NCBI GenBank assembly: GCA_022316685.1
Contig: JAKJHU010000543.1
Coordinates: 1 to 64,000, forward strand
Length of the DNA: 64,000 nt
Origin: Progne subis subis
Taxonomy: Eukaryota; Chordata; Aves; Passeriformes; Hirundinidae
Direction: 5' to 3'
How positions within the stretch are numbered: position 1 is the stretch's first letter; each line of letters starts with the position of its first letter. Shown here one piece after another: positions 23,101-33,403 of this stretch. Made by a program: the position numbers and the translations under genes. A model generated the notes under the pieces. The model worked only from the letters and a program-made list of their open reading frames with translations, was not told the DNA's origin and ran no database searches.

Positions 23101-23811
23101 CATGGAATTGGGAACTTTGAGAACGATAGCATCAGTAATGGTTGGTTGGTGCATTACCGCAGCATCCCTCACAGGAAACTTATAACTGCGCTACAATTAA
23201 GAGCGAATGTTTACCCTACACGTGAATTTCTGGCAAGGGGTAGACATGAGTGCTATGTAAGATCCTGTAGGCACTGTGGCGCCGATTATGAGACAACCGC
23301 CCATGCCATCGGGAGTTGCCCAATCACGCAAGAAGCCAGAATAAAAAGACATAACTCCATCTGTGAAACTGTTAGCCGTGAGGCCAAGAGAGAAAATTGG
23401 ACAGTGTTCCAGGAACCACACTTGAGAGACGCACAAAATGAACTATATAAACCGGATTTAATCTTTGTAAAGGAAGGGAAGGCACTTGTAGTGGATGTGA
23501 CAGTTCGATACGAGCATAGCAACTCATCTTTAAAAGAGGCCGCTACCGAGAAGGCAGAGAAATACCAGCATCTCCTTCCTCAAATTCGTGAACTTACTAA
23601 CGCTACAACGGTCGAGTTCTTGGGCTTTCCCTTGGGAGCGCGGGGAAAGTGGTTCGAGAAGACCTCTGAGTTGCTACAGGCCCTGGGTCTCTCTAAAACG
23701 AGGCTAGGGAAGATAGCCCGGGCCCTGGCTTCCAGAGCGCTCTTCTCTTCCGTTGACATTGTTCATATATTTACTAGTAAAGCACGGGAGATTGTACCTT
23801 TGAACGAATAA
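20124..23811 (+). pseudogene. R2 ORF: three zinc fingers, Myb, reverse transcriptase, endonuclease; one stop and two frameshifts
   Basis: The R2 protein binds 28S DNA, nicks it and primes reverse transcription. Order seen: C2H2 finger (CPLC...H...H), CCHC finger (CSKCGKQ...CHFPRC), C2H2 finger (CEVCSRGF...HKRLKH), and a Myb-like domain (KRVWMEEEEALLSQL, 20828-20955). Then RT with DIAKAFDTVSH (about 21964) and AFGDD (22255-22269), where FADD is usual for R2. Last come the knuckle CRHCGADYETTAHAIGSC and nuclease PD...VVDVTV (23455-23500). Breaks: TGA at 20958-20960 (probably from CGA), a frameshift near 21110-21130, and another near 21940-21960. The final 616-codon frame is intact. As assembled, it cannot make the full protein. 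Confidence 0.9.
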
Positions 23812-23987
23812 AGGCCCCTTCCCTGAGTGGTATCAGCTGGACAGATGGAATTGGTTTCGGGAGGGAGGGGTTCATCCAATCATAACGCGTCGTTGCCCTT
23901 TTTGGGCATCAAATTCCAATCTGGACAGGTGGACGGGCCACCTATACTTAACCCGGAACAGAAACATAATTTTATGTGTTTATAAAA

Positions 23988-24032
<45 letters not shown>

Positions 24033-24065
24033 GGACGAGATTCCCACTGTCCCTACCTACTATCC

Positions 24066-24096
<31 letters not shown>

Positions 24097-24109
24097 CGGA
24101 ATCAGCGGG
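23988..24109 (+). rRNA. 28S rRNA fragment downstream of the R2 site
   Basis: tagccaaatgcctcgtcatc to ggcggaatcagcggg, an essentially perfect match to the conserved 28S sequence immediately 3' of the R2 site. It stops abruptly at about 24109, where satellite-like sequence begins, so the 28S 3' end is missing. It is much better preserved than the 5' flank at 18274-18750. Confidence 0.93.
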
Positions 24110-24111
24110 AT

Positions 24112-25020
24112 CACAGTGACAGCAGCGTGGTTCATGCTGGGTGAGACTGGGATCACACTGAGGGTGACTGGAATCATAGTGGGATTGACTGGGAGTGACT
24201 GTGAGCAACTGGAATCACACTGAAAGCAACTGGGATATACTGGGAGAGACTAGCAGAATGCTGGGGGTGACTGGGATATACTGGGAGAGACAGGGAGTCA
24301 TGGGGATCATACTGGAGGCTGCTGGGCTCATACTGGCATTGACAGAGAACAAGTGGGATCTCACTGCGGGCCACTGGCCTCATACTGGGAGTGACTGGGA
24401 TCATACTGGGGATTATACTGTAAGTGACTGGAATCATACTGGGAGTGGCTACAATCATACTGGGATTATAGTGGGAGTGACTGGACCCTGACTGGGGGTT
24501 ACTGGGAGCTACCAGGCCCATACTGGGAACCAACTGTGCTCACACTGGGAGAAACTGGGAGCAACCGAGAATGACAGGGTGCATGCTGGTGACAACTGGC
24601 ATGTCCTGGCAGTGACTGGGATAAAACTGGGGACAACTGAACCACGCTGGAGTAACTGGAAGTGCCTGGCAATGACTACGAGAGTGTTCAGGGCAACTGG
24701 GATATACTGGGAGTGCCTGAGACCATGCAGGTGCTGACTGGGACCACACTGGGAGCCACTGGGAATGTGCTGGGGGGAACAGGGACCACGCTGGGGGAAA
24801 CTGGGGGCAATTGTGAGTGACAGGGGCCCTGCTGGGAGAAACTGGGATTGTACTGGACTCATACTGGGATAGTACTGGGAGTGACTGGGGCTACGCTAGG
24901 AGCAAGTGGGAGAACTGGGAACACACTGGATGAAAGTGGGAGTAACTGCGACTGTGCTGGGGGCAAATGGCACCATAATGGGGAATGACTGGGAGTGACT
25001 GGGCTCATACTGGGAGCAGC
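24112..25020. repeat. Degenerate satellite block, actgggagtgactggg type
   Basis: Irregular tandem words of 10-20 bp built from actggga, gtgactggg and atcatactggg. The same family, reverse-complemented, fills 30185-31255. A few units reappear at 25740-25795 just before the MHC leader. No long stable period is visible. It directly follows the truncated 28S. Confidence 0.85.
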
Positions 25021-25804
25021 CACTTCCAGCACCGGGACCCCCAAACCCCTTTCCCGGCCATCACGCCCTTCCAGCCCCAGCACCCCCACCGGGGTCCCGC
25101 CAATCGCAGGGGTCCCCCCCTCTCGGGGTCCCCGCTTTGGGCCTCTGGGGCTCTCCTCACAGTCCCGCTCAGGGAAGCCGCAGCTCTCCCGGGGCTCCCC
25201 AAACCCGGTGTCCCCCCGCCTGTCCCGCCGGTCCCGCGCTCCCCACGTGGCCCCGGCAGAGCTCGGAGCGCCCGGCCCGGGAAGCCCAACCCCCACCGCG
25301 GGGGGACCCGCATCCCCCCGCCCCCACAACGGGGTTCTGCCGCCACCGCCACCGGGACCCCCAAAAACACCTCCCGGGGAGCCCCCGATGTCCCCTCGAG
25401 GGGCATCTGCGGCTCAGCTTTGGAGCCCTGCAAGCTCCAAACACCCGCCCAAAAACCCCAAACCCAGGGAGCCCCGGGATATTTGGGGCGAGCTCCCCCT
25501 CCCCGGGCACCTGCGGGATGGGGGACGATGGTCCCGGGGCTTCTGCGGCTTCAGGGGGCGTTGGAGCCGCCCGCTCCCTCCTCTCCTCTTCTTCCCGCTG
25601 CTTCCTGCTGCCGCTCAGCCTCTTCCTCCCTCCCTCCTCCTCCTCCCCCGTTCCCTGAACCCCTGGCAGCCCGCGGGAGCAGCGGGGATGGAGCCGGGAC
25701 AGGTTGGAATGCAGAGAGGGGTGAGGGGGATGCCAGCAGTGGGAGCGACTGGGCTGTACTGGGATCATACTGGGATCATACTGGGAGTGCGTGGGAGCAG
25801 CGCC
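25021..25804. promoter_or_regulatory. CpG-rich region upstream of the MHC class I leader
   Basis: C- and CpG-rich sequence with a ccaatcg box near 25100. It lies directly upstream of the leader ATG at 25805, separated by a few satellite units. Position and composition fit a class I promoter region, but no defined enhancer or interferon element was recognised. Confidence 0.35.
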
Positions 25805-25936
25805 ATGGCTCCAGCGCTGGGGCTGGGGGCGCTCCTGGGGGTGCGAGGGGGGAGTGGGTCCCCCCGGCACCGGGACCCTGAACCGCCATTCCCGGCACCG
25901 GGACCCCCCTGTTCCCTTTTTCCTGCACAGATACAC

Positions 25937-25963
25937 GCCCGCCCCCCCCCCCCCCCCCCCCCC
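25937..25963. repeat. Poly-C run in MHC intron 1
   Basis: About 25 consecutive C residues, with C-rich sequence continuing to 26480. The whole C-rich stretch lies in intron 1 of the MHC pseudogene. The exact length is prone to sequencing error. Confidence 0.9.
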
Positions 25964-26493
25964 AAAATCCCTATTTCCAGACATCAGAACCCCCCTGCTC
26001 CCCTATTCTCGGCCATCCAATGGCTCCCAGCCTCCAGTCTTCCCGTGTGCTTCACCCTGCGATGCCCTGGAATGCCTTGGAACCCCATTCCTGCCGTTCC
26101 CAGCCCCCAGCCCCACCTTTCTTCAAAACCAGAGACCCCCCCGAACTCCCCCTTCCCAAACATTCCAAGTCTCCCCACCCTGGTCCCCCCTTCTTGGGAA
26201 ACCCTGGAATCCCCTTTCTTGGCGTCAAGGACCCCATGGAACTCCCTGCCCCCCCATTTCCCTGACCCTGAGACGTCCCTGCACCCCCATTCCTGAGAGC
26301 CGAGATGCTTTTTTACCCCTTTGCCCGGGACTGAGATCCCCCTGCACCCCCTTATCCGGCACCAACACAAAGTATTCCCAGCCACCCCACCTCTCCCAGC
26401 CCCCAGACCCACCCTTTTCCCTGATCCTGGGGCCCCTGGGCCCCCACTTCTGCATTTCCCAGCCCCTCCCTTCCTCACTCTGAGGAGCCCTGG

Positions 26494-26948
26494 TGATGCC
26501 TTAAGTTTTAGCTTTCGTATTTTTCAGGTTCTGTGCTGCCTTGGTGTGGAACTCTGAGCTTCCTATTCAGTAAGTTCTCTTCACAGGGCAGGTAGACAAA
26601 ACAAATCCTTCTCCAGCTTGAGACCAAGGACAACCCTTACAAGCTTCAGGCCCAAAAAGGAAACAACAGGGAACTGAAGAGAGCAAACAAGGAGGATGAG
26701 ACTTCAGACCCTGAAGCTGAAATTGGACAATTAACCCTGATATGAAAATGGACCAAAAACTTATCAAAGTGTGAAACCTCGTGACTGGTCATCCATTTTG
26801 TGACCATTTTGGGTTCATCTTGGGTGTAGCCCTGGCCAGACTCTTGCTCTGCCCAAGGTGTATCCTTTTAAGGCCATTTAATGAATAACTACTTTATTCT
26901 TTTAGCTCTGTCTAGTCTCTGTTCCAGGTCAGCCTCCTCAAGGCATCA
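26494..26948. mobile_element. Solo LTR (ERVL-like) in MHC intron 1, 4-bp target duplication
   Basis: 455 bp with inverted ends tgatgcctt and aaggcatca, flanked by ctgg on both sides (26490-26493 and 26949-26952). No coding remnant lies inside, so it is a solo LTR. The family is common in songbirds as I recall it, but the exact name was not checked. Confidence 0.8.
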
Positions 26949-27328
26949 CTGGCACCCCTTTTCCTGGGCGCAGGATTCCCTGGACACCCCATCCCCCCTC
27001 TCCCAGTCCCTGCACCCCCTTTCCTTGACTCTGAGCCCCTGAACCTCCTTCCCAGCTCAGCCAGTTCTTCCAGTCCTCCCTTTCCTTGACCTGTAACCCC
27101 CCTGGATCCCCAAACTCCCACTTTCAGTCCCCCAGCTCCCCCAAATCACTGTGTCCCCGCAGTTCTCCACTCCCTGCAGTCCCTGGAAGTGGCAGTGTTG
27201 GAGCCCAGTGTGGGGGTCCCCCAGTCCTTGATTGTGGGGACGTGGACGGGACCCCTGTGAGTGCTGGGACAGCGAGCGGGGCCAGATGGAGCCACAGACA
27301 CTGGGGATGGCAGCGGGAGCTGAGCCAG

Positions 27329-28231
27329 GATATTGGGACAGGCAGAGCTGGGATATTGGGATAGGCAGAGCTGGGACATTGGGACAGCCAGAGCTGGGAC
27401 ATTGGGACAGCCAGAGCTGGGATATTGGGATAGGCAGAGCTGGAATATTGGGACAGGCAGAGCTGGAATATTGGGACAGCCAGAGCTGGGACATTGGAAT
27501 AGGCAGAGCTGGGATATTGGGATAGGCAGAGCTGGGACATTGGGACAGCCAGAGCTGGGATACTGGGATAGGCAGAGCTGGGACATTGGGACAGGCAGAG
27601 CTGGAATATTGGGACAGCCAGAGCTGGGACATTGGGACACCAGAGCTGGAATATTGGGACAGGCAGAGCTGGGACATTGGGACAGGCAGAGCTGAGATAT
27701 TGGGACAGGCAGAGCTGGGATATTGGGACAGGCAGAGCTGGGACATTGGGATAGGCAGAGCTGGGATATTGGGACAGGCAGAGCTGGGATATTGGGACAG
27801 GCAGAGCTGGGACATTGGGATAGGCAGAGCTGGGACATTGGGACAGCCAGAGCTGGGATATTGGGACAGCCAGAGCTGGGACATTGGGATAGGCAGAGCT
27901 GGGACATTGGGATAGGCAGAGCTGGGACATTGGGACAGCCAGAGCTGGGACATTGGGACAGTCAGAGCTGGGATATTGGGACAGGCAGAGCTGGGATACT
28001 GGGACAGGCAGAGCTGGGACATTGGGACAGCCAGAGCTGGGACATTGGGACACCAGAGCTGGAATATTGGGATAGGCAGAGCTGGGACATTGGGACAGCC
28101 AGAGCTGGGACATTGGGACAGGCAGAGCTGGAATATTGGGACAGGCAGAGCTGGAATATTGGGATAGGCAGAGCTGGGACATTGGGACAGGCAGAGCTGG
28201 GATATTGGGACAGGCAGAGCTGGGATATTGA
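27329..28231. repeat. 23-bp minisatellite inside the MHC alpha-1 exon, about 39 units
   Basis: The unit reads tattgggacaggcagagctg plus gga, with a/c and t/c variants. Two units are shortened to 22 bp (gacaccagag, at about 27636 and 28049). The first unit is continuous with alpha-1 codons for GYWDRQ, so the unit is a copy of that exon segment. A 23-bp unit free of stops in every frame creates long open frames on both strands (for example 28382-27057), which are not genes. Confidence 0.92.
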
Positions 28232-28236
28232 GATAG

Positions 28237-28894
28237 TGTCCTAGGATGACTTTATGATGCTTGTATCCCAAGTCCTCTGTTCTGTTTATGCTGTATATTG
28301 AGTTCTGTGCTTTTAAGACTGGTTCTAAGAGCAAGGAGAAGTGCGGAGTTTGTTTTGAGAGAATTGCCTGACTCCTCCACATTCTTCTCTGGACAGGGTG
28401 TTCAGTGGAGGCTTGGAGAGACTGCAGGAGAGATCTTTTTGCTTTTACTTAGTTTCAGCTAGCTAGGGCAGAGAAGTTCCCTGGACTGTATTTTTTCTTT
28501 TTTTTTTTTTCTCCTGGGACTGTTTAAACCTGCTCTGGACTGGAAAAACCCAGGGAGCACTGGGGGCTTGCACCTGCAGCCCACCAGGGCCTGGACCTTG
28601 GCATTTTCCAGCAGGACGGACCGGGACTGATGAGAGACTGAGAGAGAGCTGAGCTCCACCCACGGCAAGAACTTTCTCAATTTGCCATCTCACTCCAGAA
28701 CGAGAGGTTTTATTGTTTCATATTATTCATTCTTTGTACTTGTATGCACTTTGTTTGTTAAGTAAAATAGTTTTTTCCAATTTTCTCCAAGGAAGTTCTT
28801 TACCAGAGTGGTTGGGGGGAGGGGCCATTTGGGTTTGCTTCCCAGAGGGATCCCATTCAGGGGTTTTCTCCCAAATTTGCCCTAAACCAGGATA
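28237..28894 (+). mobile_element. Solo LTR in the MHC alpha-1 exon, 5-bp target duplication
   Basis: 658 bp starting tgtcctagg; same family as 9016-9675 in opposite orientation. Flanked by gatag (28232-28236 and 28895-28899). The end reads ccaggata where the other copy's ends predict a terminal ca, so the last dinucleotide has mutated. It inserted at the right border of the 23-bp array. Confidence 0.88.
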
Positions 28895-29433
28895 GATAGC
28901 CACACCCGACTCAAGGAGAGGAACCAGTACGTGGCTGGCAGTGACCTGGAGATGGGGCCGGTACACGCAGAAGAGGGGGGAGTGGAGGGAGCTAGGGGCT
29001 GGGATCTCTGGGAATGGAGGACTCTAAGGGGCTGGGCTGGGATCTCTAGGGATGGGGGGGATCTGTGGGGCTGGAATGGGAATCCAGGGAACTCCCAGAG
29101 GCTCTGTGGGCCTGGGACACGACTCCTGGGTTCCTTCTCTCCTCATTTCCAGGTCTCCACATGGTGCAGGTGGTTTCCAGCTGTGACCTCCTGTCCAACG
29201 GAGAATCCATGGATCCCATGGATCCCTGTGGCTATGACAGGTGGGATTTCATCTCCTTCCAGCTGCGATCCAGGAGCTTTGCAGTGTCTGATGGTTCAAC
29301 TGGATCACCCAGAAGTGCTGGGAATCCAAAGGGATCATGGTGGAGCAGATGAAGTATTACCTGGGACACACCTGTGTGAAAGAGCTCCCAAAATACATCA
29401 GATATGGTTGGGATGCTGTGGAGCACAAAGATG

Positions 29434-30184
29434 GGTGTGGGAGGGGAATTTCTATGGGAATGTGGGATTCAGAAATGGGGGGACTTGGGAAGGCCGGAAT
29501 TCCCATGGGATTTCCATGGCTGGATCTCACTCTTATCCCAGTCAGGTGAGAATTCCATGGATGGCTCTCCCCACTACCAACTGCCATGGGAATTCCATGG
29601 GGAAATGATTTGAATCGATGACCAATCCAATGACAGCAGTGAAATGAGAAGCAATCCCTGCTGGGATTGCATGGGACACAAACACCAATCCTTTCCCCAG
29701 GCCGGCTCTGTTGTGCCCGTGGCAGCACCAGGGGAGTGCCCTGTCCCTGCCCTGAGCCCAGCACGAGCCTTTCCTCGGGTGTTCCTGCCCTGCCCGGGGC
29801 AGGAGGGCACTGCCGGAGCGGCTTTGGTGGCCCCGGGCACCCAGATGGCTCCAGCCACTGCAGGTGGCTCCTTGGGAATGTTCCAGAGCAAAGCTTCAAG
29901 CAAACAACACTTTGTGGAGGGGATTCTCCCCCCTTGGCCTGTGCTGGGAGCCCAAGGGCAACAGCCCGGGCACAACAGCCCAAAGTGCTGGAGCTCAGTG
30001 TCCCTGGGCCAGGCCGTGTTCCCTGGCTGTCCTGTGTCCCTCAACTGTCCCCTGTCCCTCGGCTGTGCCCTGTCCCTCAGCTCTGTGGGGCCGGGGGTGG
30101 CAGCAGGACCCGGGGCAGCCCTGGGGGAGAACAACCCTGAGCCCCAGCTGGGCCAGTCCCCCCAGTTCCCTCTGGGTGGCCCAG
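29434..30184. other. Downstream of MHC alpha-2; no further class I exons
   Basis: About 750 bp with repeated words ccatggga and gaattccatgg near 29480-29610 and GC-rich sequence after 29700. I looked for an immunoglobulin-like alpha-3 exon (paired cysteines in a beta-sandwich pattern) and saw none in either strand's open frames. Confidence 0.5.
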
Positions 30185-31255
30185 GTCACTCCCAACATGG
30201 GCCCTGTGGCTCCCAGTCACCCCCAGTATGATCCCATTCACTCCCACTATGGCTCCAGTCCTTCCTAGTTTGATTCCAGTGTGAACCCAGTCACTCCTAA
30301 TATGGTGCCATTTGTCCCCAGCATGGTCCCAGTTGCACCCAGTCACCCAGTAAGGTTCCAGTCACTCCCAGATACTCCCAGTATTATTCCTGTAACTGCC
30401 TTTATGGTTCCTCTGCGATCCCAGTCACTCCTGGTCTCTGCCAGGAAATCCCAGTTTATTTCCACTGACTCCCATTTGCTCCTAGTAGCTTCCAACATGA
30501 TTTCCTACTCAGAGCCACTCCCAGTCAACTCCAGCATGATTCCAGTCCCTCCTTGTATATCCCAGTTTCCTTTTCCTCAACATTGCCCTCAGCCTGCTCC
30601 CAGTCACTCCCAGTATGATCCCAGAATGACCCCAGTCACCCTCAGTGTGCTGCCAGTTGCTCCCAGTATGATCCCAGTTGTCCCCAGCATGGTCCCATTT
30701 CCTCCCAGTGTAATCCCAGTTGCACAGATCCAGTCACTCCCAGTATGATGTTATTCTGAAGCCATCATGGTCCCAGCTGCCCCCAGTATTGTCTCAGTAG
30801 CTCCCAGTTCCTCCCAGTCTGGTCCCAGTTGCTCTCAGTGGCCCTAACATAGACCCAGTCATTTCAAGTATGATCCCAGTATGAGTCACCATGATCCTAG
30901 TCTCCACCAGCATGGTCCCAGTCAAACCCAGTTGCCTCCAGTACAGACCCAGTCACTTCCAGTCCCTCTCAGTGTGTTCCCAGTCACCCCAATATAGTCA
31001 CAGACATTCCCAGTATATCCCAGTTGCCCTCAGCATACTCATAGTCATTCCCAGACACATCAACTTGTCCCAGTAAGGTTCCAGTTTCCACCAGTATGAT
31101 CCCAGTCACTCTCAGTCCAATCCCAGTATATCCCAGTTGGTCCCACATTGATCCCTGTTCCCCAGTTCTGGTCCTGCTGTGTCCCAGTGTGCTCTGATCC
31201 TGCTCCCAGTGCACACCAGTACCGGGCCCGGTGTACCCCGGTGTATCCAGTAGGA
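30185..31255. repeat. Degenerate satellite block, inverted relative to 24112-25020
   Basis: Irregular tandem words cccagtatgatcccag, tcactcccag and cagttgctcccag. This is the reverse complement of the block at 24.1-25.0 kb, so the MHC pseudogene is framed by oppositely oriented arrays of one family. Confidence 0.85.
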
Positions 31256-31261
31256 TTCCTG

Positions 31262-32282
31262 CCTGACCCAAGCACTGCACTTACGGCTCCAGCATTGCTT
31301 TCCAACAAAAACAGAGGAAGGCAAACTGTGTGTAACTCATGGTATTTTACAGTGTCCAAAACTTGCCAAGTCATGGATATTAGAGATAAGATCCATCTGG
31401 AATTCATGGGAAGGAGAAGTAGTGCAAGATGGAAAAGGGTAGCATAGAAATAAACAGAGGGAAACATTTTGGTTTATTTCTTTTCATTTTCATTTCACTT
31501 CTGGAAAGCTGTTTCAGTTTTACAGGAATCTTCTCCACAGTCCTGTCTGCTCTTTTCAAGAACCTTTCCTGGAGAATGAGATGCAGCTTCTGTCACAAGA
31601 TGTGCCACCAACTGCAGCTTCTCTTGGCTTGCCACACCGTGTGTGCAGCACGACTCTTGCAGCAAAGCAAGATAAATGTATGGAGAACTTTACAACTTGT
31701 TCTTTCTTTTCCTGGTGGACTGGGGACTTGTGCCATTGGTAAGGTTTTCATTGTTACTGTTCTACCCTAAGAAAACATGATGGGGTACCAGGAATTGTTA
31801 GGGAATACAAGCCTGGCTGAATGCAGAGAAAGAATCTCCAGAGGCTGCAGCCTGGAGTGGAGTTGTGTGAAAATCATTCCAACATTTCCATGGGCGCCTG
31901 GAAAGTGATCTAGAGAATGAAAATGGGCTGACAGAGAGAGTTTGTTTCTGTGTTCAGTTTAGATGATTCTACATCTCTTGCATTGATATAAATCAAGAAT
32001 ACAATCAGTTCATGAGAAGCACCAGAACAAGGTGAACCTCTCCAAGGAGGTGACTGAAAGAATCCGAAAATGAAAAATGCAGGGAATGACTGGGTGAACT
32101 TGGTCTGTAAGAATGGTTATTTTTTTCTAATAATTTCTAATCCATTCCCTCTGCTTTTGTCTTTCTGCAAAAGGCCATGTTCATCCCCGACGCCTCATGG
32201 AATGAGAAGCCTGAGCTTGTGGAACTGCCTGAAAGATGCCCTGTTCCTCTGCAGGGATACTCAGTCTGAAACAGGAGTCTGA
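31262..32282. repeat. Inverted duplication, left arm
   Basis: Diverged reverse-complement copy of 53985-55335. Shared landmarks include gaggaaggcaaactgtgtgt (near 31314), aatccattccctctgctttt (near 32138) and cttgtggaactgcctgaaag (near 32215). The right arm ends about 430 bp upstream of the PIM-like start codon, so this arm may be a relic of a second PIM locus flank. Frames inside (for example 31429-31770) are not conserved between arms. Confidence 0.78.
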
Positions 32283-32460
32283 GCTCTCTCTGGGGAAGCC
32301 TCCTATGAGCTGGAATTTGTTTCGTGCTGGGAGAGAAGGAGGTGAGGGAGAATGATGAGTGCTGTGTGGCAGGAGGCAATTTCTGTGATGGTCTTTTGTC
32401 AGTTGATTCTATTTCAGCAGCAGCAACAGGGCTGTGTTTGAGTGCTGCAAATGTGGCCTG

Positions 32461-33072
32461 TGTTCTGGAAAAAAATAAGAGAGAGTCAGAGACTTGCTGG
32501 TTTTGTATGTTTCTTTATTATCAAGCTTGGCCTTGGGGGAGAGCTTGCTTGCTCCCTTGGCAACGTGGCGGAGGAGGTACACACAGCTTCGCTTCACAGC
32601 AAAGCTGGGGACTCCCACCCCCCTCACGGGCTTTTTCCCCTTGCCGGGGAGTCCGTTTCGTGTCGCTGATCAGGGGTCATCCAGCGATGGGGGACTCCTT
32701 CTCAGGTCACGGCGACTAAATGAAGCTGCTTCGGCGGACCCCCGTACCTCTTGCACTAGTCTAAAATGCAACTACAGTCCTGGATTTTACTTTGGTTCCC
32801 TGCTTTTCAGAGTCTCTTGTTCTTGGGTTGTTCCCAGAATTCCAGTGTTCTTTTTATTTGCATATTCAGACACTATCCGGCGAATGGGAGCAGAGATACA
32901 GGTAATAAGGTGAATTCTTAATTAACAAACAAGTAAATAAGGTGATAAATCAGTATTAAAACAGGAATAAGGCAAATTCTTTATACAGAACTAGCATTTA
33001 CAATCTTAATGGAATTACTTAACAATTAAGTAACTAAAACATAGATTATTTGAATAGAATTTATTTATAACA
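32461..33072 (-). repeat. 3' LTR of provirus B
   Basis: 612 bp, TGTTATAAATAAA at the U3 start on the minus strand. It differs from the 5' LTR at scattered substitutions and small indels (for example the extra gagaga near 32480). A polypurine tract (AGAGGGGGGAG on the minus strand) directly precedes it. Confidence 0.92.
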
Positions 33073-33082
33073 ACTCCCCCCT

Positions 33083-33403
33083 CTATTTCTTTGATCGAGC
33101 TTTAGCTCGCATCAATTTGTCAAAGCATAACCAAGTATCTCCTATAGGACATTCCCCAAACAGGCGCTGTGCATAACTAGCTGTGGTTTTTGTGGTCCGA
33201 TAAACTTTTCCATCCTCTTGGCAAGTATTCAACTGGGAGTGGTCAAAGCAGTTTGGGTTCACGTTAGTATGGACCCTGAATAAGGATCTGAGATCCTCTC
33301 CATTGTACACTGGATGGTAGCAGTTAGCACAGGCTTTTGTTTCGTAGGTGTGCTTTATGAACATCACCAGTACGATCCCTCCCAAGAGTCCGGTATGGGC
33401 CAT
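33083..33403 (-). pseudogene. env: Env surface-subunit remnant (probable)
   Basis: Minus-strand frame of 106 codons just before the 3' LTR. It opens with a hydrophobic stretch (GLLGGIVLVMF) then has several Cys residues (CANCYHPVY, CFDHSQLNTC, FGECPIGDTWLC), like the N-terminal part of a gammaretroviral surface glycoprotein. There is no fusion peptide or transmembrane subunit. The 650 bp upstream (33404-34049) is AT-rich with diverged repeats and no frame. The assignment rests on position and cysteine pattern only. Confidence 0.45.

Larger units (their letters stand above)
19787..23987 (+). mobile_element. R2 non-LTR retrotransposon, second copy, near full length
   Basis: 4.2 kb with a 5' UTR, the single R2 protein (broken) and a 3' UTR ending tttataaaa exactly at the R2 site, followed by 28S tagccaaatg. 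Its 5' end abuts the 3' end of the first R2 plus a residual tag. This is the arrangement expected if this copy inserted at the junction between the older R2 and downstream 28S. Three N-terminal zinc fingers place it in the R2-A-type group found in birds. Confidence 0.92.
25805..29433 (+). pseudogene. MHC class I heavy chain pseudogene (leader, alpha-1, alpha-2 exons)
   Basis: Class I molecules present peptides at the cell surface. Leader at 25805 reads MAPALGLGALLG, then meets a gt donor, shorter than usual. Alpha-1 (27163 to about 28975) starts VLHSLQSLEVAVLEPS, continues as DSERGQMEPQT and GYWDRQ, is interrupted by a 23-bp tandem array and a solo LTR, and resumes at 28900 (ERNQYVAGSDLEM). 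At least two one-base deletions shift its frame near 27235 and 27260. Alpha-2 (29154-29433) shows GLHMVQVVSSCDLLS, DFISFQLRSRSF and YLGHTC...KYIRYG with both disulfide cysteines, and a frameshift near 29300. No alpha-3, transmembrane or tail exons follow. It cannot encode a class I chain. Confidence 0.88.

Noticed and set aside
24995..26296. 433-codon proline-rich frame and its 271-codon complement
   Set aside because: C-rich upstream and intron sequence of the MHC pseudogene; no domain, and opposite-strand frames are equally open.
27329..28231. CRISPR-like array of regularly spaced repeats
   Set aside because: Repeats are head to tail with no spacers, and the genome is avian.
27057..28382. 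441-, 352- and 253-codon open frames on the minus strand and several on the plus strand
   Set aside because: They are translations of the 23-bp array, whose unit has no stop in any frame; only the MHC exon origin of the unit is meaningful.
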